A stretch of 64,000 nt of DNA, from contig JABMCL010002757.1 in assembly GCA_018857735.1 (NCBI GenBank), forward strand, positions 664,501 to 728,500, given 5' to 3'. The DNA is from Alviniconcha marisindica. Taxonomy: Eukaryota; Mollusca; Gastropoda; Provannidae. The first letter of the stretch is position 1, and every line of letters starts with the position of its first letter. The position numbers and the translations under genes are program-made. A model generated the notes under the pieces. The model worked only from the letters and a program-made list of their open reading frames with translations, was not told the DNA's origin and made no database searches. This document shows, piece by piece, positions 45,937 to 56,649 of the stretch.

Positions 45937-46586
45937 CTCTAGATCTTCAAATCTGCCGTTGGCGGAACGACTTGGGAGACGAGTGACCTTATTTCCTCTG
46001 TTGTGAAGCCCTTCTGTGTGGAAGAATGCTTGACATTTATTCTGCAACTTTCATCGTTGGTGGATTGCAGCTGACCACACGCCACGGCAATCAATTCGTC
46101 AACGTGTGGGGTATAAGGAGAGGCAGACTGCTCGCTTCATTCCTGAACCTGAAAGAGCAGGAAAGTCCTGTTGCTCACTTTGGTAACCTGGCAGTTTTCG
46201 TATCATGTGATTACATTTGCTTTTCTTCTTCATCATGCATTCATAACGTTTTAATTTGAACTATTAGCCAAATACACAGTTATTCATATTGCCCAATTAT
46301 TCATATTGCCATCAGCTGTAAGTAGAAGAGCAATCAAGCTGAGACGACTCACAATCACATTCAAGCGCAAAGCCGGAAAAAATACGTTAATCATCCCTCT
46401 TAGATACACACCTGCGTCACACAAAGCAATGACACGTTTCTTTTCAACGATAACATGCAGTGTTTACGTATACTTATTGTTTGTGTACGCTGTGCATAGA
46501 TCTCTGCATGTTCGTGTGGAGTGTAATAAAATGTTTGGATGATCTATGCGTTCCAAACTGCACTGATTTTAGAAACATTACCCTGA

Positions 46587-46926
46587 TCAAATATTGATTA
46601 AAAACAACAAAAACAAGTGCCTGAAATATTTGTTTTGTATGTTTTTTAAGTTGTTTATTATTTTGACAGCATTACTATTGCCATAAGACTGTACGTATTT
46701 TTCGCACATCTGCTGAGCATGTTTATGGTCATGACTAACAAGACAGCAAAGGCAGTAAGAACCCATAATCACAGTTTTGCTGTCATTACACAAGTAGTCT
46801 TCTGATGACAAATCTGAAGCAGCATTTGTTGACTGCAGCTGATCTCCTGGGTCTTTCCCGTTCATTTCTGGTGGGTGATTAATGATCTGTTTTCATCTGT
46901 TCATGACATCCTTCAGTACCGGCAAC
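46587..46926 (-). CDS. Hypothetical exon with a 92-codon ATG frame
   Basis: A good acceptor (TTATTGTGTTGCAG) precedes 46926, and an ATG at 46865 opens 92 codons (MNGKDPGDQLQSTNAASDLS..., with a Cys/His-containing middle CLCCLVSHDHKHAQQMC). An AATAAA lies inside the frame near its end. I do not recognise the protein. It could be a 5' exon of TMEM117, a separate small gene's last exon, or chance. Confidence 0.3.
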
Positions 46927-47479
46927 CTGCAACACAATAAACAATCACATACATCTTCTTTTTATATATATATATATAGCTGTCAAATCATTTCAAATTA
47001 CTGAAAGGAAAAGTATGATGAACATCTTTTTCTACACTGTTTTCCAGAACCTGTTTGATCTACAAAACATGTTCACAATGCGATCATATTTACAGAGCAC
47101 AAATACAAATAGGGGTCGAATTTTACTTTTACTGCAAGTACATTTGTGCACTTTGGGCATCCTGGTCAGAAAAGTATGCTACCGTGCCCAAAAGATAAAC
47201 AGAGTGCACTTCAACCACCCCCATCCTTAAACCCCCAATAACAGTGAACAAACACAAAATTACCTTGCAGTTATTCAAATCATCGACATGCTTGCATCCA
47301 CTTGTATGTAGTTTAATTTTTAATTTTTTAATTGTTTTTAATAAAGAAACAGGTCAGAGACCCGGATTGAAAGAATTGCATTTATAAACAAACTAAAACG
47401 TAAACCCCAAAGCAAGACAAAAACTAAAACTAATCCAGCGAACAACTTGACAAGGATTAACAATAACCTGAATACTGAT

Positions 47480-47727
47480 CTAATCATGTTTGGTGCACAA
47501 CACATTCTCACACTTAAACCTAAACCACGCAGTCGCAAGCAAAAAGCATCTTTCCGATTTGTAAGTGTAGCCGAAAACCTTTCTGTGGAATCTGGTGTAA
47601 CCAAGTTCTTCAGCTGGATATAGGTTGTCTTCAGTTAACCTTTTGTGGATAAAATGCCTTGAGCAGACCAGGCCATCTTTGGCTGGAGAAAGTAGCTTGT
47701 TTCCCATCTGCTGTTGTGTCTGTCTGG
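47480..47727 (-). pseudogene. THAP-like zinc-finger fragment
   Basis: After a possible acceptor (TTGAGCAG), the frame encodes RQTQQQMGNKLLSPAKDGLV, CSRHF, then an LYPAEELGY motif. This resembles the C-terminal half of a THAP C2CH domain (pattern sPSK...VCSxHF, then P...LGY), known from P-element-type transposases and host transcription factors. The N-terminal C..C half is not found nearby. It may be an exon of a THAP gene or an exapted or decayed transposase piece. Confidence 0.45.
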
Positions 47728-48184
47728 CTGCTCAACCATATGTATTTATCCCGTTGAGCAGGCCTTTTTTTGAGTTAGAAGTGGATACAAGCTGTAAAAT
47801 AACCATAAACTAGAAGTTACTCACACTGATTATCTCCAGATTCCTAACTTTGAAAAGTTTTCGCTGGGACCAACAAAAACCGTTAACCGTCTTCTTTCGT
47901 AGCAAGTAGCAACAATTATAATACTGATTGCCAGTTTCAATATACTACAGTACTGAATAGTTATGCAGCATCTGTGTGTTTTCCCAAATCCACCAACCTC
48001 TATGTATTTTCGTGATTTTTAATAGATCTATAATGGGGTCGTGACACTCAAGCAGCAAGTAAGCACTGCTGATTTTGTGGCCTGCTTATAGGCTGCTTCT
48101 AGTCGTCATCCAGTTTCAATATTGGAAATAAATATGTGGTATCTGTGTGTTTTCCATAAACCACCTAACTCTGACATATGGTAA

Positions 48185-48245
48185 ATAAGCAACTTAGTGT
48201 TTTACGCCATTACGATTATATCAGGGCGATCTAACATGGACTACA
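48185..48245 (+). repeat. Dispersed short repeat, copy 3 of 3
   Basis: Contains AAGCAACTTAGTGTTTTACG and TATATCAGGGCGAT, related to the copies at 36345 and 4195. The 47.8-48.5 kb DNA around it has no recognised gene. Confidence 0.5.
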
Positions 48246-48515
48246 GGTGCGTCATCTTTAAAATGATCATGCGATTTTTAATTAATTTTTTTTTTTATAG
48301 TTGATTAAAAAAGAAAAAGTTTTTAATGTATTTTTGTTTTACTGCATGCACAGATCTATATTAGGGACGTGATATTTGTGTCTACTTGTGATTCATTTCC
48401 ACCATACATTTTTGAAAGCTGATCACACACAACTCTCATTTTCGTGTACTGTGTTTTAATACGCAGTATATATTATAGTATACTGTTAACATCATGAGTA
48501 AATGAAGTTACTGAC

Positions 48516-48720
48516 CTGAAAGGAGGTTTGCAGTGGTACTCGCGCTCGTCAGATTCACGTGTAACTCGTTGAGTTTCACAGACAGCAGCCTTCCATTACT
48601 TCAAACGACGACTGCCATAACTGCAATCGATCATTGTGCAATGGTATGCTATGGCTGATTAACTTTCAACTCCAAGTACAAACATTAAATAAGAAACGCG
48701 ATAGCTTTGTGGCACTCGCG
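48516..48720 (-). promoter_or_regulatory. Probable untranslated first exon and promoter of TMEM117
   Basis: The strong donor CTTTCAG|GTCAGTAAC marks an exon end at 48516 on the TMEM117 strand. The exon contains a short upstream frame MEGCCL-stop. The DNA upstream is locally richer in CG dinucleotides (GCGCGAG near 48541, CGCGGCCGG near 48718). The transcription start is unknown. Confidence 0.45.
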
Positions 48721-48735
48721 GCCGGTTACCCTCCT

Positions 48736-49118
48736 ACAGCATCGCCATTCTTGATCTGGAAGCACACGCGAGTTTTACTCGAAAAGATGTGACGCAAAAC
48801 AATAGCTATTCAAGAAGCCGGAGCACGTGACTTTCTTCTATGCGTCATGTAAGTCGCGAAACTGTGAAACGGTCCCTATTCCATCCCTTTTTTTCTTTTT
48901 TTCTTCTTCCGTAAAGCGGCCAACATCATTATGTGGAACTTGTAGAACATCTCCAGGCGAGTTGTCCTGCGTCGTTCTTGGAGCGCTGGCCAGCCAAGAA
49001 CTGGCGCAGTTTACCCCATACCTACTTGCAAAAGAGATTGCAGAGGCACAGTCCCTTTTACAGTATCGCCATTCAGTCATTGATCTCGAAGCTCACGTGA
49101 GTTTTACTCGAAAGAAGA
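48736..49118. repeat. Direct repeat, about 50 bp, 320 bp apart
   Basis: CAGCATCGCCATTC, TTGATCTGGAAGC and GCGAGTTTTACTCGAAA at 48736-48788 recur as CAGTATCGCCATTC, TTGATCTCGAAGC and GTGAGTTTTACTCGAAA at 49060-49112. The intervening DNA has no recognised product despite a 170-codon open frame at 48827-49339. Confidence 0.8.
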
Positions 49119-49673
49119 AGAGTTTTACTCAAGGAAGAAGAACAAATAGAAGAAGAAGTCCAATTATGAGAACAAACGGGGGAAATGGACAACGGCTTTT
49201 CTTTGTTTCTCTGTTTTACTTAGATCTACTACTTACCAATAATTATTTTGCTGACATTTGTCAAATTTGTGTAGCTATTTCTAGATCTAGCTTTTTTTTG
49301 GCTTCTCCATGTTGTATCGTTTGCTTCTTTCGACTTTGACGCAGCTGTTTCTTCTCCACTCGGTAGCTGTTGTCTGTACCTTTTCCTTCCGCATAGGCTA
49401 TGTCTCCGAAGTTGCGTTTTTGGTCAACGGAAACTCAGGGGAGGATACTCCGTTAAAACAGTATTTGCTGAAGCAAGAGTATGCTCCCTTGTCACTCACC
49501 ACACGATGACGTATTCTTCAGCAATCCAGTATTGACCTCAGACAGGTTGATCTGCGTGGTCGATTAGAAACAAAATCCCTTTATTCCTTCGCTCATTTGT
49601 TTTCATTGGTAATAAATTTGCATACAACGTAATATGTGGTATGAAACGTATATATCCTGTATTAATTTTACGG

Positions 49674-49675
<2 letters not shown>

Positions 49676-49745
<70 letters not shown>
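49676..49745. repeat. (AT)n microsatellite with flanking duplication
   Basis: An AT array of about 34 units flanked on both sides by TTTTACGGCTCATA/ATACGGCTCATA; a third related segment (TTTTACGGTTCATAGGCTC) follows at 49780. Confidence 0.93.
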
Positions 49746-49746
<1 letters not shown>

Positions 49747-50009
49747 GGCTCATAAGCTCTGTATAATTATGCTGTATTCATTTTACGGTTCATAGGCTCT
49801 TCGGCTCTTTAGCCTTTTGCCTGCTAAGTCAGTGGTAGTTTTGGAGTATATTATGGCTTTTTGGTGTATATTATGGCTAACATACTGTTCTTGTTAAAAA
49901 TGCTGCGTGTATTGTCCTGGCTTGTTTTCGTCAGTTACATAGTGCTGTGCCATTCGATGTTCTCAATGTTTATAATAATTATACTAATAGTGAGGTCTCA
50001 GAGCGCCCT

Positions 50010-50174
50010 TTCTCAAATGAGCCCTAGGCGCGTACATTTCATACTCGAGTTAAAAACAACAGACATTAAAACACACAATATTAATATACACCAATTTGTC
50101 ATCAAACATCTCTCCCCCCCCCCACCCCACACACCCCCTAACACACCACACACACACCCACACACACCACACAC

Positions 50175-50230
<56 letters not shown>

Positions 50231-50560
50231 CGCGCGCGCACACACACAGAGATTTATTTGAGGCAGGCTGGAGACAGTTGGAAGTGTTAAGAGTAAGAGA
50301 CAGAGAAAAGGTGAGTCTCAAGCTGTGAATTGAAGGAAGACAAAGTTTGAGCATGTCGCACAGAGAAAGAGAGATTGTCCCAGATGGAGGGACCTATGAA
50401 AGAAAAGGCGCGCTGTCCTTGAAATTTCTTGCATCTGGAATACCAACTATGCGACTGTTTGAAGAGATGTACAGTTTATGGAGGTAAAAAGGTAAAGAGG
50501 AGCAGTTCAAGTGATCACGCTATAGCAGATTGTAGCATCTTGTATTCTAATCTGCGTCCA
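50010..50560. repeat. Dispersed repeat fragment plus (CA)n array
   Basis: CAAATGAGCCCTAGGCGCG at 50016 and the GTCCCAGATGGAGGGACCTATGAAAG area at 50377 resemble the repeat pieces at 23.88 and 24.56 kb (in a different order). A CA array fills 50177-50228. No coding sequence is recognised. Confidence 0.5.
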
Positions 50561-50564
50561 CAAT

Positions 50565-50608
50565 TTTATCTAGAAGGTTCTAAAATCTTCAAGAACCTTC
50601 TAGATAAA
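50565..50608. promoter_or_regulatory. 17-bp perfect hairpin with heat-shock-element pattern
   Basis: TTTATCTAGAAGGTTCT (50565-50581) and its exact reverse complement (50592-50608) flank a 10-nt loop. Across the loop the DNA reads TTCaaGAAccTTCtaGA (50588-50604), three perfect alternating nGAAn/nTTCn units plus a partial fourth, the known HSF-binding arrangement. It lies about 1.8 kb upstream of the inferred TMEM117 first exon. Confidence 0.45.
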
Positions 50609-50996
50609 CAAATCCACATGTTTATCGGGGGGTGGGGGTGGGAGGTTGAAGGAGTTTAGTGTTCCTGCTAATACAGTGTTTCTCGTCTGTATTCCAAGTG
50701 TCCAGCCTGGATTGCAGTTCTCGTGACGGAATCACATTCTTTCTAGAACACATGGCCGATCCATCTCCAGCGCCTTGTTGTGGTATGGCCGTGCTCATGT
50801 CTTCTTTGGTGGTTGCCCTGGTCGGTTGTTGCTGATTTTACAAGCTTGTTTGGGGTTCATATGCTAGTTAACGTAATCTGTAGTCACAGTGCTACGTGTA
50901 TGCCAGATGAATGTCCTTGCTTGTCCCTAACCATAACCCTGGGGATAATGAAGTAGTGGTGTACTGTATGTCCAGAGCAAGTTAATCATAATTGTC

Positions 50997-50997
<1 letters not shown>

Positions 50998-51081
<84 letters not shown>

Positions 51082-51087
51082 GTGTGA
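50998..51087. repeat. (GT)n microsatellite
   Basis: A GT array with GGT and GC interruptions, followed by CT-rich simple sequence to about 51210. Confidence 0.96.
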
Positions 51088-51268
51088 TTTAATTTTCCAT
51101 TTTCTTGTGACAGTATTATTTTTATATAGGTTTTATATTATTTCTAATAACCTCCTCCTCTCTCTTTTTCTCTGTGTCTCTCTTTTTCTCTGTCTCCCTC
51201 CCTCCTACCGCCTTTTTTGTTTTTCTTCTTCTTCTTTTTTTTTTGCAAAAAGGGGAAAAGCTGTTTTT

Positions 51269-51600
51269 AAGTAAGTAAGTAAATAAACATGGTGCTTAAC
51301 GTCCACAGAAGCCACAAGGCTTATTAGGGACGGGGAGAAGGGGGGAGGGGGTACGGAGGTGTGGGGAGAGGGAGATTATATACCTATCGCTGCGCTGTCA
51401 CCACCAGAATGACTTCTGCATTAAGATGGGCAGAGATGAGAGCCATTTTAATGTTTCAGTAGGAAGTGATGGACAACGTCACAAGACAGTGTCCACAAAC
51501 CACAACCTTTTTGAAGAGAAAGGAGAGCCGAAGCGGTATCGAACGGAGGTCCTTCCGCTTACCAGCCTAACGCCTTACCGCTAGGCCAAACCGGCTCACA
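51269..51600 (-). mobile_element. SINE-like repeat, family B
   Basis: Starts with (AAGT)n and ATGGTGCTTAACGTCC, continues through GACTTCTGCATTAAGATGGG and AGAGCCGAAGCGGTATCGAA, and ends CTAGGCCAAACCGGCTCAC. On the minus strand it begins with GTGAGCCGGTTTGGCCTAGC, a tRNA-like box A region, with a degenerate box B inside. A second copy lies at 29165-29492. Confidence 0.7.
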
Positions 51601-52072
51601 GCTGTTTTTGTTGTTGGTCGCTTTTATATAGAGAGCTGTTCTCCGCTCTCGAGCAGACTCCCAGCGCTAGCATGTGATTCTACGTGAGTGACTTGCTTTT
51701 TATAGCGCGTTTTTGAACATCCACCGAAGTAGTGCTCTGACAGCGCTGGCATGACTGGTGCCACATGAAACTGCTGCCATCTCGGCGCTTTCTGTGTACA
51801 ACATACAACCATGCACTATGTCACTTCATACAAAGCCACATAAGATGCATGCGTGTTTAGCTGTAACCTGCCACCTGCACTTTGGCAGAATGACCGGGAT
51901 CTTTTACGTGCTACTGCGGTAACACGGGGTTGGAACGAATACCGAAATAAGAGTCAGTACAGAAAGTTGACACTGGGGAAGAAAATTCTCCCGCCGCTCC
52001 TGCAGGGATTCGAACCCGCGACCTTTCAATAACGAGTCCTGAGCTCTAACCACTGAGCTATCCCCGCTCCAC
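51601..52072 (-). mobile_element. SINE family A, full copy
   Basis: On the minus strand: GGGGATAGCTCAGTGGTTAG, box B GGGTTCGAATCCC (52005-52017), then the family A body with GTTACCGCAGTAGCACGTAA and AAAGATCC, and a terminal ATAGCGCTATAAAAAG-like segment. It is collinear with 26133-26627. It adjoins the family B SINE on one side and the LINE 3' end on the other. Confidence 0.85.
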
Positions 52073-52079
52073 ACTGCTG

Positions 52080-55000
52080 CTAACTTTTAAGATCTGAGTT
52101 CAGTTCAGTCTAAGATGGTATCTATGCGCTCGGAAAAGCCCATAATTTTTATGCGTTCCATCCCGTCTCTCAGAAGTTTCCCCAACGTTGCCTTTGAAAC
52201 AGTTCCAATGTTCGTCTGTTTGAAGACGGCCTCTCTCTCGTCCTTTCAATGAAGATGGTATAGTGTTTCCTCTTTCCACGCCTCTCTCCTACAGGCGATC
52301 GGTGGTGTGATGTCCTTGGCTTTGGGCCAGCAGATAGTGTCTCAAGCTCCTCAACACTTCAGATCTTCCGAGAAGCAAGCCACTTGTGGGGTTTGTTTCG
52401 CCCGCCAGTGTATCTGCTCGGTCATTTCCCTTCACTCCGGCATGTCCGGGGCAGACGTTTTCGATGGCGGATGTCGAACACAGACACATTCCAGTCTGGG
52501 CTTTATATTCCCATTCCACTTTTTGTAGCAAGCTCACTGAATCTGTGATGATGGTGGCATGTGTGGTCTGACTGTCACCTCTTGAGGCAATCCAGCGGAG
52601 AGCATGGGTGACTGCTCCCACCTCCACTGTCAAGCTGGAGGTTGAGACCATAAAGAAAGCCATGGTTCCAATGGCAACTTTTATGAAGGAGAGCAGGAGC
52701 AATGTTGTAGCGTCCCAGTAGGGGCGCTGTATGGGGGACTAAGAATTAGCCAGTGGCACAAGCTCTGCTGGTCACGTGCTGGCGTCACTTTGGCTGGAAC
52801 CACTGGTCAGCCAAGGCAGTCAAGAAGTTTTCCTGGTCCCACCTCCAACCCCTACTTACCTCCTGCGCCTGCATATTTACATTAGTGTGTTTATTCTTCA
52901 TTTTAATGGTGTTGTTGTGCTTGTGTGTTGTTGTTTTTCAGCTACAGTTGCCATGTTGGGACCTACTCTCACTCCAATGGCAAGTTTGTCCAGGGGTGAG
53001 TCAACACCACACATTTCAGCCTCGGTGCAGTGCACTCTCCAAATGGCACTGAAACCTGAAGGGTACATTACATTGTTACTGTGACCGCCTCAGCCATAAA
53101 CCAGGCTGAATCATCCATATAACCTAGTCTGCATTGGAAAAATCCTACTTCCCCTTCTCCTCACGAGGTTTGGGTTGGAGTAGCCGGCAGCTCAGGTTCC
53201 TGGTGTGTGTTTTTTACCGAACTTGACCGCGATTAGTCAGTGTTGGTGCGTACTTGAACAACACCTTGTTTGTAGCTTCATAGCATCTATGTTGCGTTGT
53301 CTAATTTCTTAAACTTTGTTCGATACCAGACGGCTTCTACATAACTTCATACTCATGTCATGTTGTCCATGCTTGTTGTTACCATGCTCAACCTTGAATA
53401 GTGTCGGTGCTTACTCGAACAACACCTTCTGGTTTATAACTTCGCAGCTTTGTCAGAAATCCATAGCGAGGTCACGTTGGCTTTTTTCTTCACTTCGCTC
53501 TATATCAGTGGGCTACTACATAACTTCATACTCATGTCATGTTGTCCATTCTTGGCGTTTACAGCCCCAAAATGAAAGGTGCCAACTGATTAAAGTTCAT
53601 ATGTCACCAGGGGAGATCACTGGTGAACAATTTCAGTCTCTGCAATAATTGGTACAAAAGTGTGGTACTTTCGTTAATTTGGTTGCACAGCTTAGTGTGC
53701 CAAATTCATAATAAACAAATGTCACAACTAGTGGCCTACAGCGTCAATATCTGTGTTTGAGATGTTTCATGTAATGAATGTGGGGGTTGACAGTTAGGGC
53801 GACGCTCAGCCAGCATAAAGGTTGTATAGGCTACATGGATGGTAGTCGCACCTTGAATGACAGTAAAGCCTGCTGGCCATTCTCGACAGTGCATTACCAG
53901 GTTTTCTGGCATAGAGACGCCGGAATCGGTTTGGGTATCTTTCCTACTCTTTGGTTTGCTTGAGCTCTGTCAGCTGGCATACCTGCAGTGTCTAGTCCTC
54001 TGCTTGACCCATTCAAGACTTGCATCCCATCCTGCATCCCTTTGTGTCTTTCACGGCTTCTTGGAGTTGGTTGTGGGAATTTTCTACGGCACTGAAGTAT
54101 GCTTTGGCCTGCTCCACTTTCTGTCTGGCTTGCATTGGTGGGAGGTCTGGCATAAATATCATGGTCTTAGTGTGCGTGTCCTTGGTGATTCCCAGTATTA
54201 CTCGAATTGCCTCGTTCTGAACTCTTTCCAGCTTTAGCAGATTTGTCTGCCATTGTTGCGAGGCCTAGTCAGTATAGTTAATGACACTGAGCACCACACT
54301 TTGATACAGTAGGAAGAGGTGGCGTTGTTCAATACCCTTTGCCGCCATAGCCTTCAGGACTGACAGACCTCTTGCACTTCAGTGCTGTTGTTTCCACATG
54401 TCTGTTGGTCAGCATTCTGTCAAAGTGGATCCCGATTAAGGTATCTCAGATGACTTGTTCGTTCGACCACAGCTCCCTCAACTGTGACTGCTGGCATCAA
54501 TTTGCCTGCTGCTCTCTTGTCAAGAATGCACCACAGTTTGTGCCTTGTTTGGGTTCATGAAAGGTCCGGTGTCGTGACACCACTAGGATACGCTATTCAC
54601 TTGTTGTTGCACTGCTTCGGCTACCTCCTGGGAGTCCCTTGATAAGGGCCCGTCATCTACCAGTGTGAGAATCTTGCTGGACCCATTATGGTTCAGATCT
54701 GCCAGGCCCTTGGTGTATACATTGAAGAGGACCGGCGAGAGCGGTAGTCGGGCCCATTGTGAGCTGATGAGGAGCAGAGTTCCAGTTTTCAAGTTGCATA
54801 ACCACCGTTCTTTCCAGGAGTACTCCTGCAATCCACTGAGTCAATGTTAGGCTGACTCCATGCTGCATGAGCAGGTCCATCAGCAGCTTGAACTGGACTC
54901 CGTTGTATGCATCCTCGAGATCGACTGCCGCAGTCACTGTTTGTTTTTTCCCCTCTGGAATCCTTCGTACACGTCATATGCAAACGCAGCTACATTTTTC

Positions 55001-56640
55001 CCAATGGCTTTTCCTGGTCTGACCCCCCCCCCCCCCTTGATTTGCAGGGAGGAGCTCCCTTTCTCCTTTCCCCCGGGGTCTCTGGCGAGTTTCCTGGCAA
55101 CAATACATTCCATGAGCTTCCCAACGGGTGTTCTGCATTGCGAGAATGCGGTATCCATTCAGTTTGTGGTGGTCTTTCCCTGGCTCGGGAATAGGTTTCA
55201 AGAAGCTGTCTGTCCATTTTCGGGAATATAGCTTTTGTCAAGGCTTTCTTGGTAGATAGTATACCATGGTAGTTAGATTCTTCAGTGATATCCGAGTATC
55301 GAATGCTGTCCGGAGCAGGTGCTGTATCTTTACTGCTTCTTCGAAGGGCTTCATTGAATACCTCTTCTGAGAGTTCGTCGGGGCCACGTGTTCTGTTGAG
55401 ATCACTCAGTATATGTATCTATGTTGTTTTGGTTGCGCTGTTGTATCAATCGCCCTAGTAAAGCTTGGCCTTTCTCTTCATTGGTCTTGCCCTGTTGGTG
55501 TCTTCTAAGTCTGGGGTTGTTTTGGTACGATCATTCCCTTTCATTTGTTGGTAGAACTGTCAGAACTGTGTCAGCGTTGTTTTAGCAATAAGTTCTTCAC
55601 AGAAGCTTTTCCATTTAGCTTCTTTTCCTTCCCATGCTATCTGCTTTAACTGCTCAGTTTTGGTATCCATTTGCGATTTAGTATTTGGTCTGGGTTTGGT
55701 CGAGTTCTTCCTTTCTGCCAATTTTTCACTGCACCACGTTTTTCTGTCCAAGCTTTCTCGGTCTCACTGTCCCACCGTGATGGTTGCTTTTTACTTTTCC
55801 GCGAGCCTTTCGAGCTTTGTGTTAGTTTCCGCTTGCGCAGTTTTAACACAATATCTTATCCCGACCTTTCATGCCTGAAGGGGTTATGCGGCTTGATGTT
55901 TTGCTTCTTATCTGGTTTCAGCAGATGGTTGCTTCCATATGGTGTCAGCGTTTCTGCACTTAGCCATGGTGCTATTCTTGGGGAGCCAAGAGCCAAGTCA
56001 GTGGTGCTGTCCGTGTCCCCTTGCCGTGATCCAAGGCGTGTTGGTAAGGGAGCTGTCACTGGGTTGAACACGACGGCGCCCCGCAGAGCTTTCCCGCCCT
56101 GAGGGTTGTTGCCCTTTTGATACCACATGCTTGACCTGGCATTTCAGTTGCCACACATTACAGTTTCATCCACAAGTTCATCTTCTGTTTGTTCCAGGTA
56201 GTCCCAGTTCGCCTTGCTGGATGCAGTGCCTGGGTGTATGTACGTATTCTTCTTCAGCCTTCACGTTGAGGACCCACGATCGAATTGCTGATCATTGACT
56301 ACGACCAGACTCTTGTGTCTTTGGTCTGGTTTTTCTAGACGAATACCTTGCAGTTCCCGGGAACTGTTGCACCGCTGACTTAGTTCTGCTGTGTTTTGTA
56401 GGCCCTTGCGAATTACAATCGCCATTCCTCGGCCTTCATGCTTCTGGATGACGATGAAATCATTCAGTTCAAGTGGCTTGTCTGGGCGCGTTCTTGTTTC
56501 CTGTAGGCAGAGGACATCAAAGTCAAAGGCAAGTCCCTCTAGGATTGCCCCTAGTTTGCTAGCGCTAGCACAGTTCCAGGAACAGATCCTGAAGTGCTTC
56601 TTTCAGTAACAGACGTTCGGCCTTCGTCATGTTGCGGCCT
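52080..56640 (-). mobile_element. Non-LTR retrotransposon with endonuclease, RT and RNase H (broken)
   Basis: Minus-strand order 5' to 3': an AP-endonuclease at about 56600-55910 (LGAILEGLAFDFDVLCLQET, ETRTRPDKPLELND, then AVVFNPVTAPLPTRLGSRQ and DTDSTTDLAL); a linker at 55850-55560 (PSRWDSETEKAWTEK, WEGKEAKWKSFCEELIA); and RT at 55240-54580 (GYRILAMQNT, KLMECIVARKLARD, DLEDAYNGVQFKLLM, SPVLFNVYTKGLADLN, then the LTLVDDGPL box). RT-connection sequence continues to 53800. RNase H at 52660-52290 (VSTSSLTVEVGAVTHALRWI, CPGHAGVKGNDRADTLAG) and a 3' tail end near 52080. Many frameshifts make it inactive. It is the same family as 4640-5420. The clade (I/Jockey-type) is uncertain. Confidence 0.87.
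52660..53800. mobile_element. Foreign segment interrupting the LINE RNase H region
   Basis: On the minus strand, RNase H-leading sequence (about 53860-53800, ...TVIQGATTIH) should continue directly into VSTSSLTVEV (52657). Instead about 1.1 kb of unrelated DNA intervenes. It contains two diverged copies of CATAACTTCATACTCATGTC (53339 and 53519) and of CTTG/CTCGAACAACACCTT (53252 and 53412), a roughly 160-180-bp tandem structure. No protein is recognised, and I could not identify terminal repeats or a target duplication. Confidence 0.55.
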
Positions 56641-56649
56641 CCGCGGCCT

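Noticed and set aside
48827..49339. 170-codon plus-strand open frame
   Set aside because: Low-complexity T-rich stretches and a duplicated non-coding block run through it, and there is no family resemblance.
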